Source: Symbiodinium microadriaticum
Taxonomy: Eukaryota; Sar; Dinophyceae; Suessiales; Symbiodiniaceae
Direction of reading: 5' to 3'
Assembly (NCBI GenBank): GCA_001939145.1
Contig: LSRX01000280.1
Span: 300,540 to 364,539, forward strand
DNA: 64,000 bases
Made by a program: the position numbers and the translations under genes. Shown piece after piece: positions 50,535 to 60,180 of this stretch (positions are counted from its first letter, which is position 1; every line of letters begins with the position of its first letter). The notes under the pieces are model-generated. The model worked only from the letters and a program-made list of their open reading frames with translations, searched no databases and had not been told where the DNA came from.

Positions 50535-50806
50535 CCTCTCAGCCCTAAACTCTAAACCCTACACCCTCTCAGCCCTAAACTCTAAACCCTATTCCCTCTC
50601 AGCCCTAAACCCTAGACCTTATTCCCTCTCAGCCCTAAACCCTAAACTCTATGCCCTCTCATCCCTAAAATCTAAAAACCCTATTCCCTCTCAGCCCTAA
50701 ACCCTAAACCTTCTTCCCTCTCAGCCCTAAGCCCTAAACCCTATTCCCTCTCAGCCCTAAACCCTAAGCCCTACTCCCTCTCAGCCCGAAACCCTAAACC
50801 CTAAAC
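50535..50806. repeat. 30-bp minisatellite, right arm (inverted)
   Basis: Nine copies of CCTCTCAGCCCTAAACTC-type units with a 30-bp period, the reverse complement of the array at 49171-49608. Confidence 0.95.
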
Positions 50807-50831
50807 AGGATTCCCTCACCCTAATCCCTAC

Positions 50832-50939
50832 TACGGTTGATGATATAAATCCTGGAAAAAAACCCACAATAAGGAATGTACCATAATTCCCATAGCTTAG
50901 GGTCCAACAGGTAATGCAGGATTTATATCATCAACCGTA
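50832..50939. mobile_element. family A MITE
   Basis: TACGGTTGATGATATAAATCC ... TTATATCATCAACCGTA. Confidence 0.9.
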
Positions 50940-51317
50940 CCACGCCGTTGCTGACCCGATTTTGGGCTTCCTATGAGCAACCCGGTCTATAAGGCAATCC
51001 CAAAAAGGAACTATTACGAAGCCTATGTGTATTTCAACAACCTCCAAAGCAACAGGTCCTACTAATTACGCCCTCTGTAAGGCTTGAGGTTAACAAAGAA
51101 CCCGCAACGGCTGTCCCTTACGGAAACAGAGAGGGCCCTATACCTCAGTCCTTTGGCAGGAATTCCTTACAATACCTCTACTAACCTGCTTCTTCACAAC
51201 TAGGGCATTTCCAAAAAGGAAAATCCTGCAACCAGCCCCCAAATCCTAAACCCAAACCCTCAACCCTAAACCCCTAAACCCCTGAACGCAAAGCCCTGAG
51301 GATCTTTTCGTGTCCAG

Positions 51318-51489
51318 GCGCTGAGGATGTCTTGCGGCACCGGACTGTCGAATGCTCGCGCAAGTTCATCCAAGACCTGCTTGGAGGTTCACAGGTAACT
51401 CCACTTATAACTTTAGGGTTTAGGGTTTTGGGTTTAGGGTTTAGGGTTTACCCATGAACCTCCAAGTGCTCAAGGCACAGCAGCGCAGG
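51318..51489 (+). CDS. two exon pieces split by a family B MITE
   Basis: Exon 51318-51386 (after TTCGTGTCCAG) reads AEDVLRHRTVECSRKFIQDL, LG plus 1 nt, with donor GGAG|GTTCAC in the MITE tip. Exon 51467-51489 (after CCTCCAAG) reads VLKAQQRR to AGG|GTTTTGG. Removing the MITE and one TG duplication gives uninterrupted FIQDLLKAQQR, so an exon was split. Splicing adds 9 nt and keeps the frame. Helical, coiled-coil-like. No family recognised. Confidence 0.6.
51378..51470. mobile_element. family B MITE with telomere-like core
   Basis: CTTGGAGGTTCACAGGTAAC ... TTTACCCATGAACCTCCAAG flanked by TG; the core is replaced by about 40 bp of TTTAGGG words. Confidence 0.85.
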
Positions 51490-51587
51490 GTTTTGGATTT
51501 GGGATTATGGTTGGGGTCTAGGGTCCTTCAACGGTTTAGGGTTTAGGGTTCCTTCAGGGTTTAGTAGTAGGGTCCTTCAGGGTTTAG

Positions 51588-51695
51588 TACGGCTGATGAT
51601 CAAAATCCTGCATTACCCTTAACAACGAGGAATCTGCCATAACTCCCATGGTTTAGGGTCCTTAAGGTACTGCAGGATTTGTATCATCAACAGTA
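51588..51695. mobile_element. family A MITE
   Basis: TACGGCTGATGATCAAAATCC ... TTGTATCATCAACAGTA. Confidence 0.85.
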
Positions 51696-51929
51696 GTATC
51701 GAGTTTTCGAGCTTTAAACCGTTTGGGTTTTGAGATGGTGTTGATGCTCAGGGTTCCTGAACTTGAATCAGAGAAGCACTGAACCGTGAACTCTCCCAGG
51801 ATTCAGCCTCGAGGACAGAGCCCAGAATATTCCTCGCCCAGCATGACCAAGAAACGACAATGACACATTCCATCTTGGTCCTGCTACCAAAAAAAAGCAC
51901 ATCGGTTGTAGCGGGATAGAAGTATGTGT

Positions 51930-51995
51930 ATATATCTGCATATATATATATATAGAGAGAGACATACATACATATACATATATATATATACACAC

Positions 51996-52034
<39 letters not shown>
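51930..52034. repeat. TA/CATA microsatellite
   Basis: TATATA, CATACATA and CACACA runs. The Tyr/Ile-run ORFs on the minus strand are not called. Confidence 0.9.
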
Positions 52035-52035
<1 letters not shown>

Positions 52036-52133
52036 GAGCGCCAAGTAAAACCGCAAGGGAGCTTACAAAGGGACAAAGAGCCGGAGACTATTTGGAGGAA
52101 TATTTGTTGAGACTGTAGGGTTTAGGGCTTTCC

Positions 52134-52242
52134 AGCGAGCCCAATACCCCTTAATTAAGGACATATGCCTCAAATCATAGTATTAAGGCCCCTATAATTT
52201 GAGGTCTAATCCTCATTTGAGGGGTAATTGGGCTCTCTGGTT
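52134..52242. mobile_element. family G MITE
   Basis: GCGAGCCCAATACCCCTTAATT ... TGAGGGGTAATTGGGCTCTC. Confidence 0.85.
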
Positions 52243-52559
52243 TACGGTTCGGGATGGTTGAAGGCTTCTTAGATTGTAGAGGGGAGTCCTTGAGGATTCC
52301 TTAATTCAGGGTATGGCGAGTCGATGGCAGGTTACAAGAGCTTGTTCAAGAGTCCCTCAACCCTAAACCCTAAAACCCTAAACCCTAAAACCCTAAAGCC
52401 TGAAACTCTAAACCCTGAACCCTAAACCAGCCTTCTGGCTTCCGGGCTTTAGGCTTTAGGCCTTTAGGGTTTAGGGTTTAAGGTTTAGGGTTTATAGGGT
52501 TTGCGATTGAAGTTTCGGCTTGATTTTAGGATGTGATGCGACTCCCCTTCTCCCTGCAG

Positions 52560-52588
52560 CGATGTCCCACAGGACCTTCGGGGATGTG
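52560..52588 (+). CDS. 29-nt microexon candidate
   Basis: Acceptor TTCTCCCTGCAG and donor TGTG|GTGGGTTTAGGG. Reads DVPQDLRGC or RCPTGPSGM depending on frame. Confidence 0.35.
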
Positions 52589-52622
52589 GTGGGTTTAGGG
52601 TTTTCAGGATGTAAGCTGGGGG

Positions 52623-52975
52623 ATGTACGACGCACATCACATGCTTGCATGTATCCATGTGCCTGCTACTGTCCCGACGCCGACTGATGCTTCAAGTGCT
52701 ACGGTTGATGATCAAAATCCTGCATTACCCCTAAAAAGGAATATACCAGAGTTCCCAAAACTTAGGGTCCTTAAGGTAATGCAGGATCTAGATAAAATCC
52801 TAAACCCTAAACCTAAACCCCTAAAGCCCTAAACTCTAAAATCCTAAACCCTAAACCCCTCAAAGTGATGCTAAGGCTTTGTATCATCGACAGTAGTTGT
52901 CTTCTGCTGCCCGGTCTCCTTGCTCGTCCAGTTTTCTCGGGACCTACCCGCCCCGCGAAAAGCTTACCTTTACAG
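52623..52975 (+). CDS. two exon candidates split by a family A MITE
   Basis: The frame ending HVPATVPTPTDASSAT (to 52703) meets donor TACG|GTTGATG in the MITE end. After CAGTAG an exon at 52897-52975 reads LSSAARSPCSSSFLGTYPPR, EKLTFT plus 1 nt in phase 0, with donor CAG|GTTACC. The element (52700-52895) has a telomere-like insertion in its right arm. Other frames are open in the second piece. No family recognised. Confidence 0.4.
52700..52895. mobile_element. family A MITE with a CCCTAAA insertion
   Basis: TACGGTTGATGATCAAAATCC ... TTGTATCATCGACAGTA; about 65 bp of CCCTAAA words interrupt the right arm at 52798-52862. Confidence 0.8.
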
Positions 52976-53026
52976 GTTACCTAAACCCTTTAAGGTTTAG
53001 GGTTTAGGTCCGTAACCATCCTAAAC

Positions 53027-53296
53027 CCAGCTAGGTTCCCTCATGTCCCGTTTAATAAAGAGGTGCCCCTTTTCCTGGTATGCATTTTTCACAGGGGAGC
53101 CCGAAACATAAAACGGGCAAGAGGCCAAGTCCAGGGGAACCTACCCATAGGCCCCTAAGTAGTTCCTTTTGGGAGTATACGTAGAATCCTCCTGAGGCAA
53201 TCCCAAAAAGGAACTGCTTAGGGGCCTCTTGGTAGCTTCTCTCTGCGAGCCTCGTGGGTGCTCTCGGTGCGATCCTCCGCAAAGTTCTCCTGGGAT
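53027..53296 (-). CDS. two exons separated by a family H MITE
   Basis: On the minus strand, exon 53296 to about 53236 (after TGAAACGCAG) reads SQENFAEDRTESTHEARREK. A family H MITE follows, ending CCTATGGGTAG. Then exon 53140-53027 reads exactly 38 codons, VPLDLASCPFYVSGSPVKNA, YQEKGHLFIKRDMREPSW, to donor TGG|GTTTAGG. The second exon is among the best coding stretches. Any in-phase join needs a non-GT donor near the MITE, for example GA. No family recognised. Confidence 0.6.
53141..53235. mobile_element. family H MITE
   Basis: CTACCCATAGGCCCCTAAGTAG ... CTGCTTAGGGGCCTCTTGGTAG. Confidence 0.85.
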
Positions 53297-53310
53297 CTGC
53301 GTTTCAAAAC

Positions 53311-53418
53311 ACAGAGGGTCCGAGTACCCAAATAGTACGGTTTTAGGTCCGAAAATCCATACTCTGAATGGTTTTGGAACCTTGAAACCCTACTATTTGG
53401 GTACTTGGACCCTTAAGG
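53311..53418. mobile_element. family D MITE
   Basis: ACAGAGGGTCCGAGTACCC ... GGGTACTTGGACCCTTAAGG. Confidence 0.85.
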
Positions 53419-53510
53419 AAAACACCCTACACCCTAAACCCCCTAAACCAGGAAAACAAACAAAAATACCAACCCCCTAAAGCCCTCAGAGCCGTGAACT
53501 CTAAACCCCT

Positions 53511-53642
53511 TACTTGGAAGGTCGACTTAATAAGTAGCTAATAAGTAGGCTTATACGTACCCTAAATGGGGCCTTAATCGGAGTTATGATACTTATAAGT
53601 CTACAAAAAAACTACTTACTAAGGCCCCCGACCCTCCAAGTA
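53511..53642. mobile_element. family B-like MITE
   Basis: TACTTGGAAGGTCGACTTAA ... CCCGACCCTCCAAGTA; core diverged from the main family. Confidence 0.65.
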
Positions 53643-54621
53643 AACCCTAAACCCTAAACCCCTTAAGCCCTAAGTCCCCTAAGCCCTAAACCCTAAACAA
53701 ACCCCTTAAGCCCTAAGCCCTAAACCTTCCAAGTAAGCACTAACTCCCCTAAGCCCTAAAGCAAACGTCGGATTCCCTGGCCTACGGTAAGCTTTTGGCC
53801 CTCAACACGAAAGAACCGCGTCTCCGTTCCCCCTTTAAGAAGAACCCTAAGCCCTGATAGGGTTTAGGGCTTCGGGTTTAGGGGTTTAGGGTTCAGGGGT
53901 TTAGGGGTTTACGGGTTTTAGGGTTAGGGGTTTAGGCTTTAGGAAGAGGGGTTCAGGGTTTTAGGGTTAGGGGTGTAGGGTTGAGGGTCCGGGTTTAGGG
54001 TTAACCAGGTAAGCAGTAACGATTGCTGATACACACAAGACCTGGCAACAACAACTACAATGAGCAGGAGCCTTTCGGATATTCCCAAAATCGCAGTCGA
54101 TGCGGCAAGGTTCACGGTTTCTGGTGTACACGGGGAATAAGGCTTGGGGGGGGAAATAAGGTCCAACTATGTACAGACTAGACGGCTATAGTGTTACCAT
54201 GATCAGTCCCAAAGAGACCGAAAACCCGTAGTTGAGGAGTATCCCCTAAAGGGGCTTCAGGGTTTAAAGAGTATTTTTTTAATTAAGGGGTATTGGGCTC
54301 TCTGGGTGCAGACCTTTATCTATCAGCTTCAGGTGCGAACGGCCTGAAAGCCCCCAAAACCAAAAACAAACCCACAAGCGCCCAAACCCTGACTCCCCCC
54401 AAAGCACCTATGCCTATACCCCACATCCCACAAAAACGCTGACCCCAAAAGACCATGAACACTAAATCCCAGACCCCGACTCTCATAGAGGCCTAACCAG
54501 GTCGTCCAATAATTAACTCCAAGAGCTTCCAACCCGACCTTCGCAAGGGGTTTAGGGCTTAGGGCTTATGGGTGTAGGGTTTCAGGGCTTAGGGTTTCCA
54601 GGTTTTAGGGTGCCCTCTCAG

Positions 54622-54694
54622 TACTTGGAGGCTCATGGGTAACTATACGTGGGAACTATCAGTCCCAACCCTACTACCCAGGAACCTCCAAGTA
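54622..54694. mobile_element. short family B MITE
   Basis: TACTTGGAGGCTCATGGGTA ... TACCCAGGAACCTCCAAGTA, only 73 bp. Confidence 0.8.
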
Positions 54695-55113
54695 TAAAAC
54701 CCCAACCCTAAACCCTAAACCCTAAACCCCACACCCCTAAACCCAACCAACAGACTGCTTGAAAAAGGCACAGAAACCGCTTCAGAACGGTAGTTGTGAA
54801 AGCCCGAAACAAGCCTTGCTGAAGCCCATCTCCAGTACACCCAAACCTCTTTGTAGGGTGGTTTAGGGTTTAGGGTGGTTTAGGGTTTGCGGTGGTTTAG
54901 GGTTTAGGCTTTCGGGATTTAAGCTCCTCGGAGACGAAGGTCACGATCTCTGTGCTTGGACCCAAGCGGCTATTGCCTGCCCATGACTCCGGGTTCACTG
55001 AACCGCGTTTGAAGGGTCTCTCTACGGCGGTTGAAAGTATATGAGTTAAATTCTAAACCCTGAACCTTAAACCCTCAACCCTAAACCTTATATGAGGCTG
55101 ATATTCTTATGCA

Positions 55114-55501
55114 GGTTCATAGGCTTTCTGGGGATACAGACGGGTTTAATCGATTTTTACAGGACAGGAATGGGTTTTACACGGCTGGTAGAGCGTGGGA
55201 TGTTGTAGACCATGGGGTTTTTGAAGGGTTCACGTCGGGTTGTAGCGACGCTTCGTGGCCAAACGAGGAGGAAAGGTTTACGGGGCACTTCAATCGCTGT
55301 GCCGGTTCATGCCCAAGAACTGCTAAGTCCTACAACGGCGTGAACCTCTATAACACCCTGTGTTGCCAACGCCATGTGCAGGATACCACACGAACCCCAA
55401 ACCCTAAACGCCTAAACCCCTGCCAGCTGGAGAAGGACTCCTTGAGACTTGTTTGCAACATCTGGGTGAAAACGGGCCGTCATGAACAAGCACCACTGTA
55501 G
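55114..55501 (+). CDS. Cys-containing open frame
   Basis: After TATTCTTATGCAG the frame reads VHRLSGDTDGFNRFLQDRNG, FYTAGRAWDVVDHGVFEGFT, SGCSDASWPNEEERFTGHFN, RCAGSCPRTAKSYNGVNLYN, TLCCQRHVQDT, then passes CCCAAACCCTAAACG and goes on QLEKDSLRLVCNIWVKTGRH to TAG. The first 90 residues look like one exon; the telomere-like interruption may be an insertion. No family recognised. Confidence 0.45.
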
Positions 55502-55849
55502 CCATTCGGGACTTATGGTTTAAAACCCGTTTAAGGATCATAACCCTAAGCCCTAAAAGCCCGAAGCCTTTAACGAAGGTAGCAGGAGTTTCTACTAAGA
55601 TTCTACTACGCAGTCACTAGAACAGCGACGCCTTTTTCTGAAGAGAATGATTCAATGGGATCACGCCGCAAGACACCGCCCTGCCCGGGTCCGGAATGCG
55701 GCTTGACTGGCACGCAGTCGAAAACCCGAAGCCTCGCGGCGACAAAAAAACGAGTCTCAAACCCTCAACCCAACACTCCCAAAGCCTTGAAGCCCAGACG
55801 ACCCAACTAAAGCCCTGTGCAATCCCCAAGAGCCTAGCACCCTATAGAG

Positions 55850-56128
55850 CTACAAAAAACAAAGGGTCTCCTCAAAGAGTTCCGGACAGACTTCCACAAG
55901 CTGACGTCCGAACCAGTTTGGCGGCAGGTCAGACACATGACTGCTTGCTTTGGTCCACTCAGCCTGATCGAAATCAAATTGAGAGAGTCAATCGCTCTTC
56001 TCCAGAACACCTGCTTTCCAGAAGGAATGGTTACTGCTCAAGCATCCTGTTGTGGGGCTTCACAGACCTCACACTCAAGCATCTACACTGCATCACAGCG
56101 CCGCCACATCAAGGTCGAAGCTCAATGA
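55850..56128 (+). CDS. open frame, exon candidate
   Basis: The frame reads KGLLKEFRTDFHKLTSEPVW, RQVRHMTACFGPLSLIEIKL, RESIALLQNTCFPEGMVTAQ, ASCCGASQTSHSSIYTASQR, RHIKVEAQ and TGA. The first part has a natural amphipathic pattern. A longer overlapping frame (55696-56184) has poorer composition. No clear acceptor; no family recognised. Confidence 0.45.
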   Translation, partial: LQKTKGLLKEFRTDFHKLTSEPVWRQVRHMTACFGPLSLIEIKLRESIALLQNTCFPEGMVTAQASCCGASQTSHSSIYTASQRRHIKVEAQ

Positions 56129-56291
56129 AGCAGCACCAAGGAACTGAGACCACACGAGCAGCCTTTCGTGCCATGCTTGCCTAAACCCTCAACCCTTACA
56201 CCCTAAACTTCTAAACCGTCCCACCCGAAAGGTGGTCCAAAGGCGCTCGGCCCGAGGCAACCACTGCACGTCATGCTGTGTTCCTCCTCAA

Positions 56292-56442
56292 GGACTAAAA
56301 TGACCCCTAAAAGTAGGGTTTAGGGTTTAGGGTTTAGGGGGACAAATGACCCTTGGGGCCCTACTACCCTCATACTATGAAACCCTATATGGTTGATGAA
56401 CCCCTAAACCCTTTCAGGGTTCGTTTCATCTTTAAGGTTAGG
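56292..56442. mobile_element. family J MITE with a TTTAGGG insertion
   Basis: CCTCAAGGACTAAAATGACCC and TTCATCTTTAAGG ends. TTTAGGG words at about 56313-56340 lie between two copies of an AAATGACCC segment. Confidence 0.75.
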
Positions 56443-56452
56443 GGACCCCGAG

Positions 56453-56722
56453 GCTTCGTGTAAGGCTACCCGCACAAGTGTCACAACAGACTACGGTTGA
56501 ATATACACATCCTGCATTACCCATAACAGGGAATATACCAAAATTCCCATAGTTTAGGGTCCTTCAGGTAATGCAGGATTCACATCATCAACCGTAGGAG
56601 TGTGCAAGGAGCTCTCAACCAAGACAGCCACAGTCGAGCAGGAAACACGGGCCAAGCCACACTGTATTCGCCGATGGTGTTTGTTAGCCCCTACGCAAAC
56701 CAGATTGCCAAATAGATCCTAA
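56453..56722 (+). CDS. two exons around a family A MITE
   Basis: Exon 56453-56495 (after GACCCCGAG) reads ASCKATRTSVTTDY plus 1 nt, with donor TACG|GTTGAA in the MITE end. Exon 56598-56722 (after CAACCGTAG) reads GVCKELSTKTATVEQETRAK, PHCIRRWCLLAPTQTRLPNR, S and TAA in phase. The second exon is convincing. Excising the MITE with one TA also leaves an open frame (HNRLGVCKELS) in the other register, so the mature form is uncertain. Confidence 0.5.
56492..56596. mobile_element. family A MITE
   Basis: TACGGTTGAATATACACATCC ... TTCACATCATCAACCGTA. Confidence 0.9.
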
Positions 56723-56747
56723 ATGGTCCATGCCACATGTGCGTAGT

Positions 56748-57478
56748 ACCTTTAGGGTCTATTTGGCGTAGGGCTTGGCTCTGTTTGTGATACGTACATA
56801 CACACATAGATGAACTAGGACTTTAAATTATTTGGAAAATCTCATTCCGTGGGGCTGGAGGCTGGGGGCCGGTGCTGGGGTCCAGCCGGAAACATTCAAA
56901 TTTGTTATATTCTTTAAACTTTCGAAGTTTTTAGTTTCGGACGATCTAAAAANNNNNNNNNNNNNNNNNNNNNNNNNNNNNNNNNNNNNNNNNNNNNNNN
57001 NNNNNNNNNNNNNNNNNNNNNNNNNNNNNNNNNNNNNNNNNNNNNNNNNNNNNNNNNNNNNNNNNNNNNNNNNNNNNNNNNNNNNNNNNNNNNNNNNNNN
57101 NNNNNNNNNNNNNNNNNNNNNNNNNNNNNNNNNNNNNNNNNNNNNNNNNNNNNNNNNNNNNNNNNNNNNNNNNNNNNNNNNNNNNNNNNNNNNNNNNNNN
57201 NNNNNNNNNNNNNNNNNNNNNNNNNNNNNNNNNNNNNNTTTGATTCCGGACGATTTTAAAAAAGGTGTGGAACTTTCCAAAATTCTTTAAATTTTAATTC
57301 CGACGATCTGAAATATAAAGAATTTAACGGATAAAGCTTTAATTTCAGACGAAGTCAAACTAACGAATGTTTCGTACTTAGTTTTTCAAACCCTTTAAAA
57401 TTCTGCACGTATATCTATGTGTGTATGTATGTATCATACACAGAGCCAAGCCCTACGCCAAATAGACCCTAAAGGTCC
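56748..57478. mobile_element. larger element with about 60-bp terminal inverted repeats
   Basis: CTTTAGGGTCTATTTGGCGT ... at left matches inverted ACGCCAAATAGACCCTAAAG at right, continuing through GGCTTGGCTCTG and TACATACACACATAG. The interior has repeats of TTCGGACGATCTGAAA type and a 286-bp gap. No transposase frame is visible. Confidence 0.65.
56953..57238. other. assembly gap (N run)
   Basis: 286 unresolved bases within the inverted-repeat element. Confidence 0.95.
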
Positions 57479-57533
57479 CACGTACAAAACGCTAAACCCC
57501 TAAAACCCTAAAACCTTAAACCCTCAAGAGCCC

Positions 57534-57636
57534 TACTTGGAGGTTCATGGGTAGTTCTAAGTGGGCTTATAAGTCCCGTAACATGGGTCATAACTAAAGT
57601 TACCCTACTTTATAACTACCCATGAACCTCCAAGTA
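57534..57636. mobile_element. family B MITE
   Basis: TACTTGGAGGTTCATGGGTAG ... CTACCCATGAACCTCCAAGTA with TA flanks. Confidence 0.9.
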
Positions 57637-57699
57637 CGGACCCCCAAACCGGAAATCCTCAAGAGCCCTACAGACAACCCCAAAGCACAGACAAGGTCC

Positions 57700-57802
57700 C
57701 AGAGAGCCCAATACCCCTGAATTAAGGAATTTAGCTTAAACCATAATATTAAGGCCCCTATAATTTAAGGTATATTCCTTAATCAAGGGTATTGGGCTCA
57801 CG
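57700..57802. mobile_element. family G MITE
   Basis: AGAGAGCCCAATACCCCTG ... CAAGGGTATTGGGCTC. Confidence 0.85.
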
Positions 57803-58225
57803 GCGGTGTCGGCGCTGAGCCTTGGCCAAAGCGTTTGATCACCTTCCTTAGATCCGGTCTCTCGCAGAGCTCACAAATATGAAGGGCTTCCGTTAAGGGT
57901 TCCTTTAAAGGTTCCGTTAGGGGGTTTAGGCTTTAGGGTTCTATGTAAAAGTAAGGTTTGCATTCGCGTGCCAGGAGGTCTCTTGGTATTTAGGGTTTAA
58001 GGGCTAAGGGCCTTCATGAGTAAAGCGTTAGGCGATACTTTGATTGTGGTTATAAGTAGTTATATGTACAGGTACCTCAATTGGTAACCCTACCTACCAA
58101 GTTCCATGACCCTTTATGCCATGAGCCCATCAATAGATCCCTTTCAAGGAACCATTGAAGGAGCCCTAAACCTACCTGTGCCACTAGGTGTGAACTCTCT
58201 TGCCTGTCCAGTTTTTAAGGGGACA
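57803..58225. other. stretch without a supported gene
   Basis: A few TTTAGGG words and a degenerate family B-like piece (58010-58110). No exon could be defended. Confidence 0.35.
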
Positions 58226-58226
58226 T

Positions 58227-58338
58227 CCTGAAGGACGAAAGGAACCCTAAAAGGTTTTAGGGTTCATATACCATATAGGGATTCATAGAAAAAGGAAAAA
58301 GGGCCACTACTTTTAAGGGTCATTTCGTCCTTAAGGAT
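58227..58338. mobile_element. family J MITE
   Basis: CCTGAAGGACGAAAGGAACCC ... AGGGTCATTTCGTCCTTAAGG. Confidence 0.85.
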
Positions 58339-58426
58339 GGGGTTAGAGGGTCCGGGCTTTTGGGCTTTTTGGTCGGGGCCTCACGATTCTGGGCCGAAGG
58401 ATTTAACTGCTCGCACTTTGTCGGGC

Positions 58427-58523
58427 AGATATATCTATATATCTATATATATATATATAGAGGATATATATATATAGAGAGGATATATATATATATAATA
58501 TAAAACAAAGTATATATATATAT
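58427..58523. repeat. TA/GATA microsatellite
   Basis: TATATA runs with AGAGAGGA interruptions. Confidence 0.9.
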
Positions 58524-58742
58524 GTGAGTCTTACTGAGTCCGAGGTGCCGGGGCATGGCTGTGGGACTGCAACAAGTCAAAGCCTCAAACCCCCAAATCC
58601 CGAAGCAACCTACGCTGGTAGGTCAGGGCTTTCAACTGCAACCCTTTACACCGCAAAGCCAGATCCTTCAAGCGCTGGCTGCGTTCCCTTTGGTTTAGGA
58701 TTTGAGAATGCCCTGAAATCTAGGACATTTTCAGGTGGGTAG
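58524..58742 (+). CDS. 72-codon open frame, Ser/Thr/Pro-rich
   Basis: The frame reads SLTESEVPGHGCGTATSQSL, KPPNPEATYAGRSGLSTATL, YTAKPDPSSAGCVPFGLGFE, NALKSRTFSGG and TAG. It begins at the edge of a TA microsatellite with GTG; a donor TCAG|GTGGGT near the end would also fit. No family recognised. Confidence 0.45.
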   Translation: MSLTESEVPGHGCGTATSQSLKPPNPEATYAGRSGLSTATLYTAKPDPSSAGCVPFGLGFENALKSRTFSGG

Positions 58743-59204
58743 TTACCGTTATAGGAGCCTTGTAGAAAGTCTGTATGCTTTATAGAAGCCTTATAGAAGC
58801 CCTATATACCCTAAATAAACCCTAAACCCTAACCCCTAAACCCCTTAAAGATCCCCCCCCAATTAGGTGTAAAAAGGAGCGCCGTAGCCCTCGATAGTAT
58901 CTACCTTCTCATCCGTGGTAGCTGAGAGGACATGAAACCCCGAACCGCTTTGCCCTAGCCCCGATTTTTCTTAAAAATCCTTTGGGGTTGATAGTTGAGT
59001 CTTCGGACTTAGCGCACCAAGAACTCTTGACTCCGAAATTGAACCTTCCGTCCGGGACCTTGGACTGAGGGCTTATATAAAAGTCACGAAGTTGGGGGGC
59101 GAAAACTTGATGGTTCGGTAAACCCTAAACCCTAAACCCTAAACCCTGGTTCGGTATAGTCTAGGAACCTGGTTAAGAAGCCTTGGGGTCGTTTTTTGGG
59201 GTTC

Positions 59205-59373
59205 CTACCCAGACCAAAGGAAGGATCTAAAACGTAGATCCCCTAATTTGGGCCCTTATACTACTAATTAAGGGGTACTTTAAAGGAATTTGGGACCCTA
59301 TATAGTACTAAGGGGTACTTTGACCTAAACCCCTTAAGGGATCTATTGTGTAGATCCTTCCGGTGGTCCGGGT
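59205..59373. mobile_element. family L MITE with internal duplication
   Basis: CCAGACCAAAGGAAGGATC ... GATCCTTCCGGTGGTCC. AAGGGGTACTTT occurs twice. Confidence 0.7.
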
Positions 59374-59564
59374 TACATGGATCCTAATGTTTCGGCGTTA
59401 GAGGACCATGGTCTCTTAATCAGGCTCCGACATTCGGGTTTCTGGTTCAGGATTCAGGGTTCCTGTAGAAGCCTCAATGATTAGACTAGGGTTTTGGGGT
59501 ATACAGTACTATACTATAATTATAACAAGGAAACCCCCAAATGGTTTAGGTAATGGGTACGGCC

Positions 59565-59687
59565 CCGGACCACCGGAAGGATCTAAAAAATAGATCCTCT
59601 AAAAGTGTTCCTTGAAAGTACCCCTTAGTAGTATAGGGTCTCAAATTAGGGGATCTACTTTTTAGAACCTTCCGGTGGTCTGGTTCC
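59565..59687. mobile_element. family L MITE
   Basis: GGACCACCGGAAGGATCTAAA ... TTTAGAACCTTCCGGTGGTC. Confidence 0.85.
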
Positions 59688-59845
59688 TACACCCTAAACC
59701 CTAAACCCCTAAACCCGAAACCAATTAGTAAAGGCTTTCCCTAAGACTCCAAATGGCCCAAAGTAGGTACCACTTATGGACTTTAGACCCCCAAGGTAGG
59801 TACTATTTGCATACTTGGAGTCTTAGGCTTAGGGTTCCTATGCAG

Positions 59846-59946
59846 CCCAGTTACTCGACGTCTCGCGGAAGGTCGAAGTTCACGATGCACGTGGCCAAGG
59901 AGATGTCCTCAAACTCACAGAGACCCCAAACCCCCAAACCGCTTAG
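59846..59946 (+). CDS. terminal exon
   Basis: After TTCCTATGCAG the frame reads QLLDVSRKVEVHDARGQGDV, LKLTETPNPQTA and TAG. Alternating hydrophobic/charged pattern, GC-ending codons. The stop lies in GACCCCAAACCCCCAAACC..., a block repeated at 60178 beyond a family J MITE, so the ancestral exon may have gone further. No family recognised. Confidence 0.5.
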
Positions 59947-60067
59947 GGTTTAGGCTTTGCAGGGTGTAGGGACCCTTGGGTTCCTTTATTAAGAGTTCTT
60001 ACAAGGGTTAGTACGGGTTCTATAGGGTTTAGGGCATATGGGTTCTGTAGGGTTTAGGGTTTAGGGG

Positions 60068-60180
60068 TTAAGGACGAACAGAACCCCAAAAGGGTTTAGG
60101 GTTCATATACCATGTAGAGATTCATAGTATGAGACGTATAGGGCCCCTACTTTTTTGGGGGTCATTTAGTCCTTAAGGAC
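60068..60180. mobile_element. family J MITE
   Basis: TTAAGGACGAACAGAACCCC ... GGGTCATTTAGTCCTTAAGG, between two copies of a GACCCCAAACCCCCAAACC block. Confidence 0.85.

Noticed and set aside
55495-55512. Dinoflagellate spliced-leader gene (TGTAGCCATT near the + ORF end)
   Set aside because: Only about 9 bases resemble the known leader; the rest does not match.
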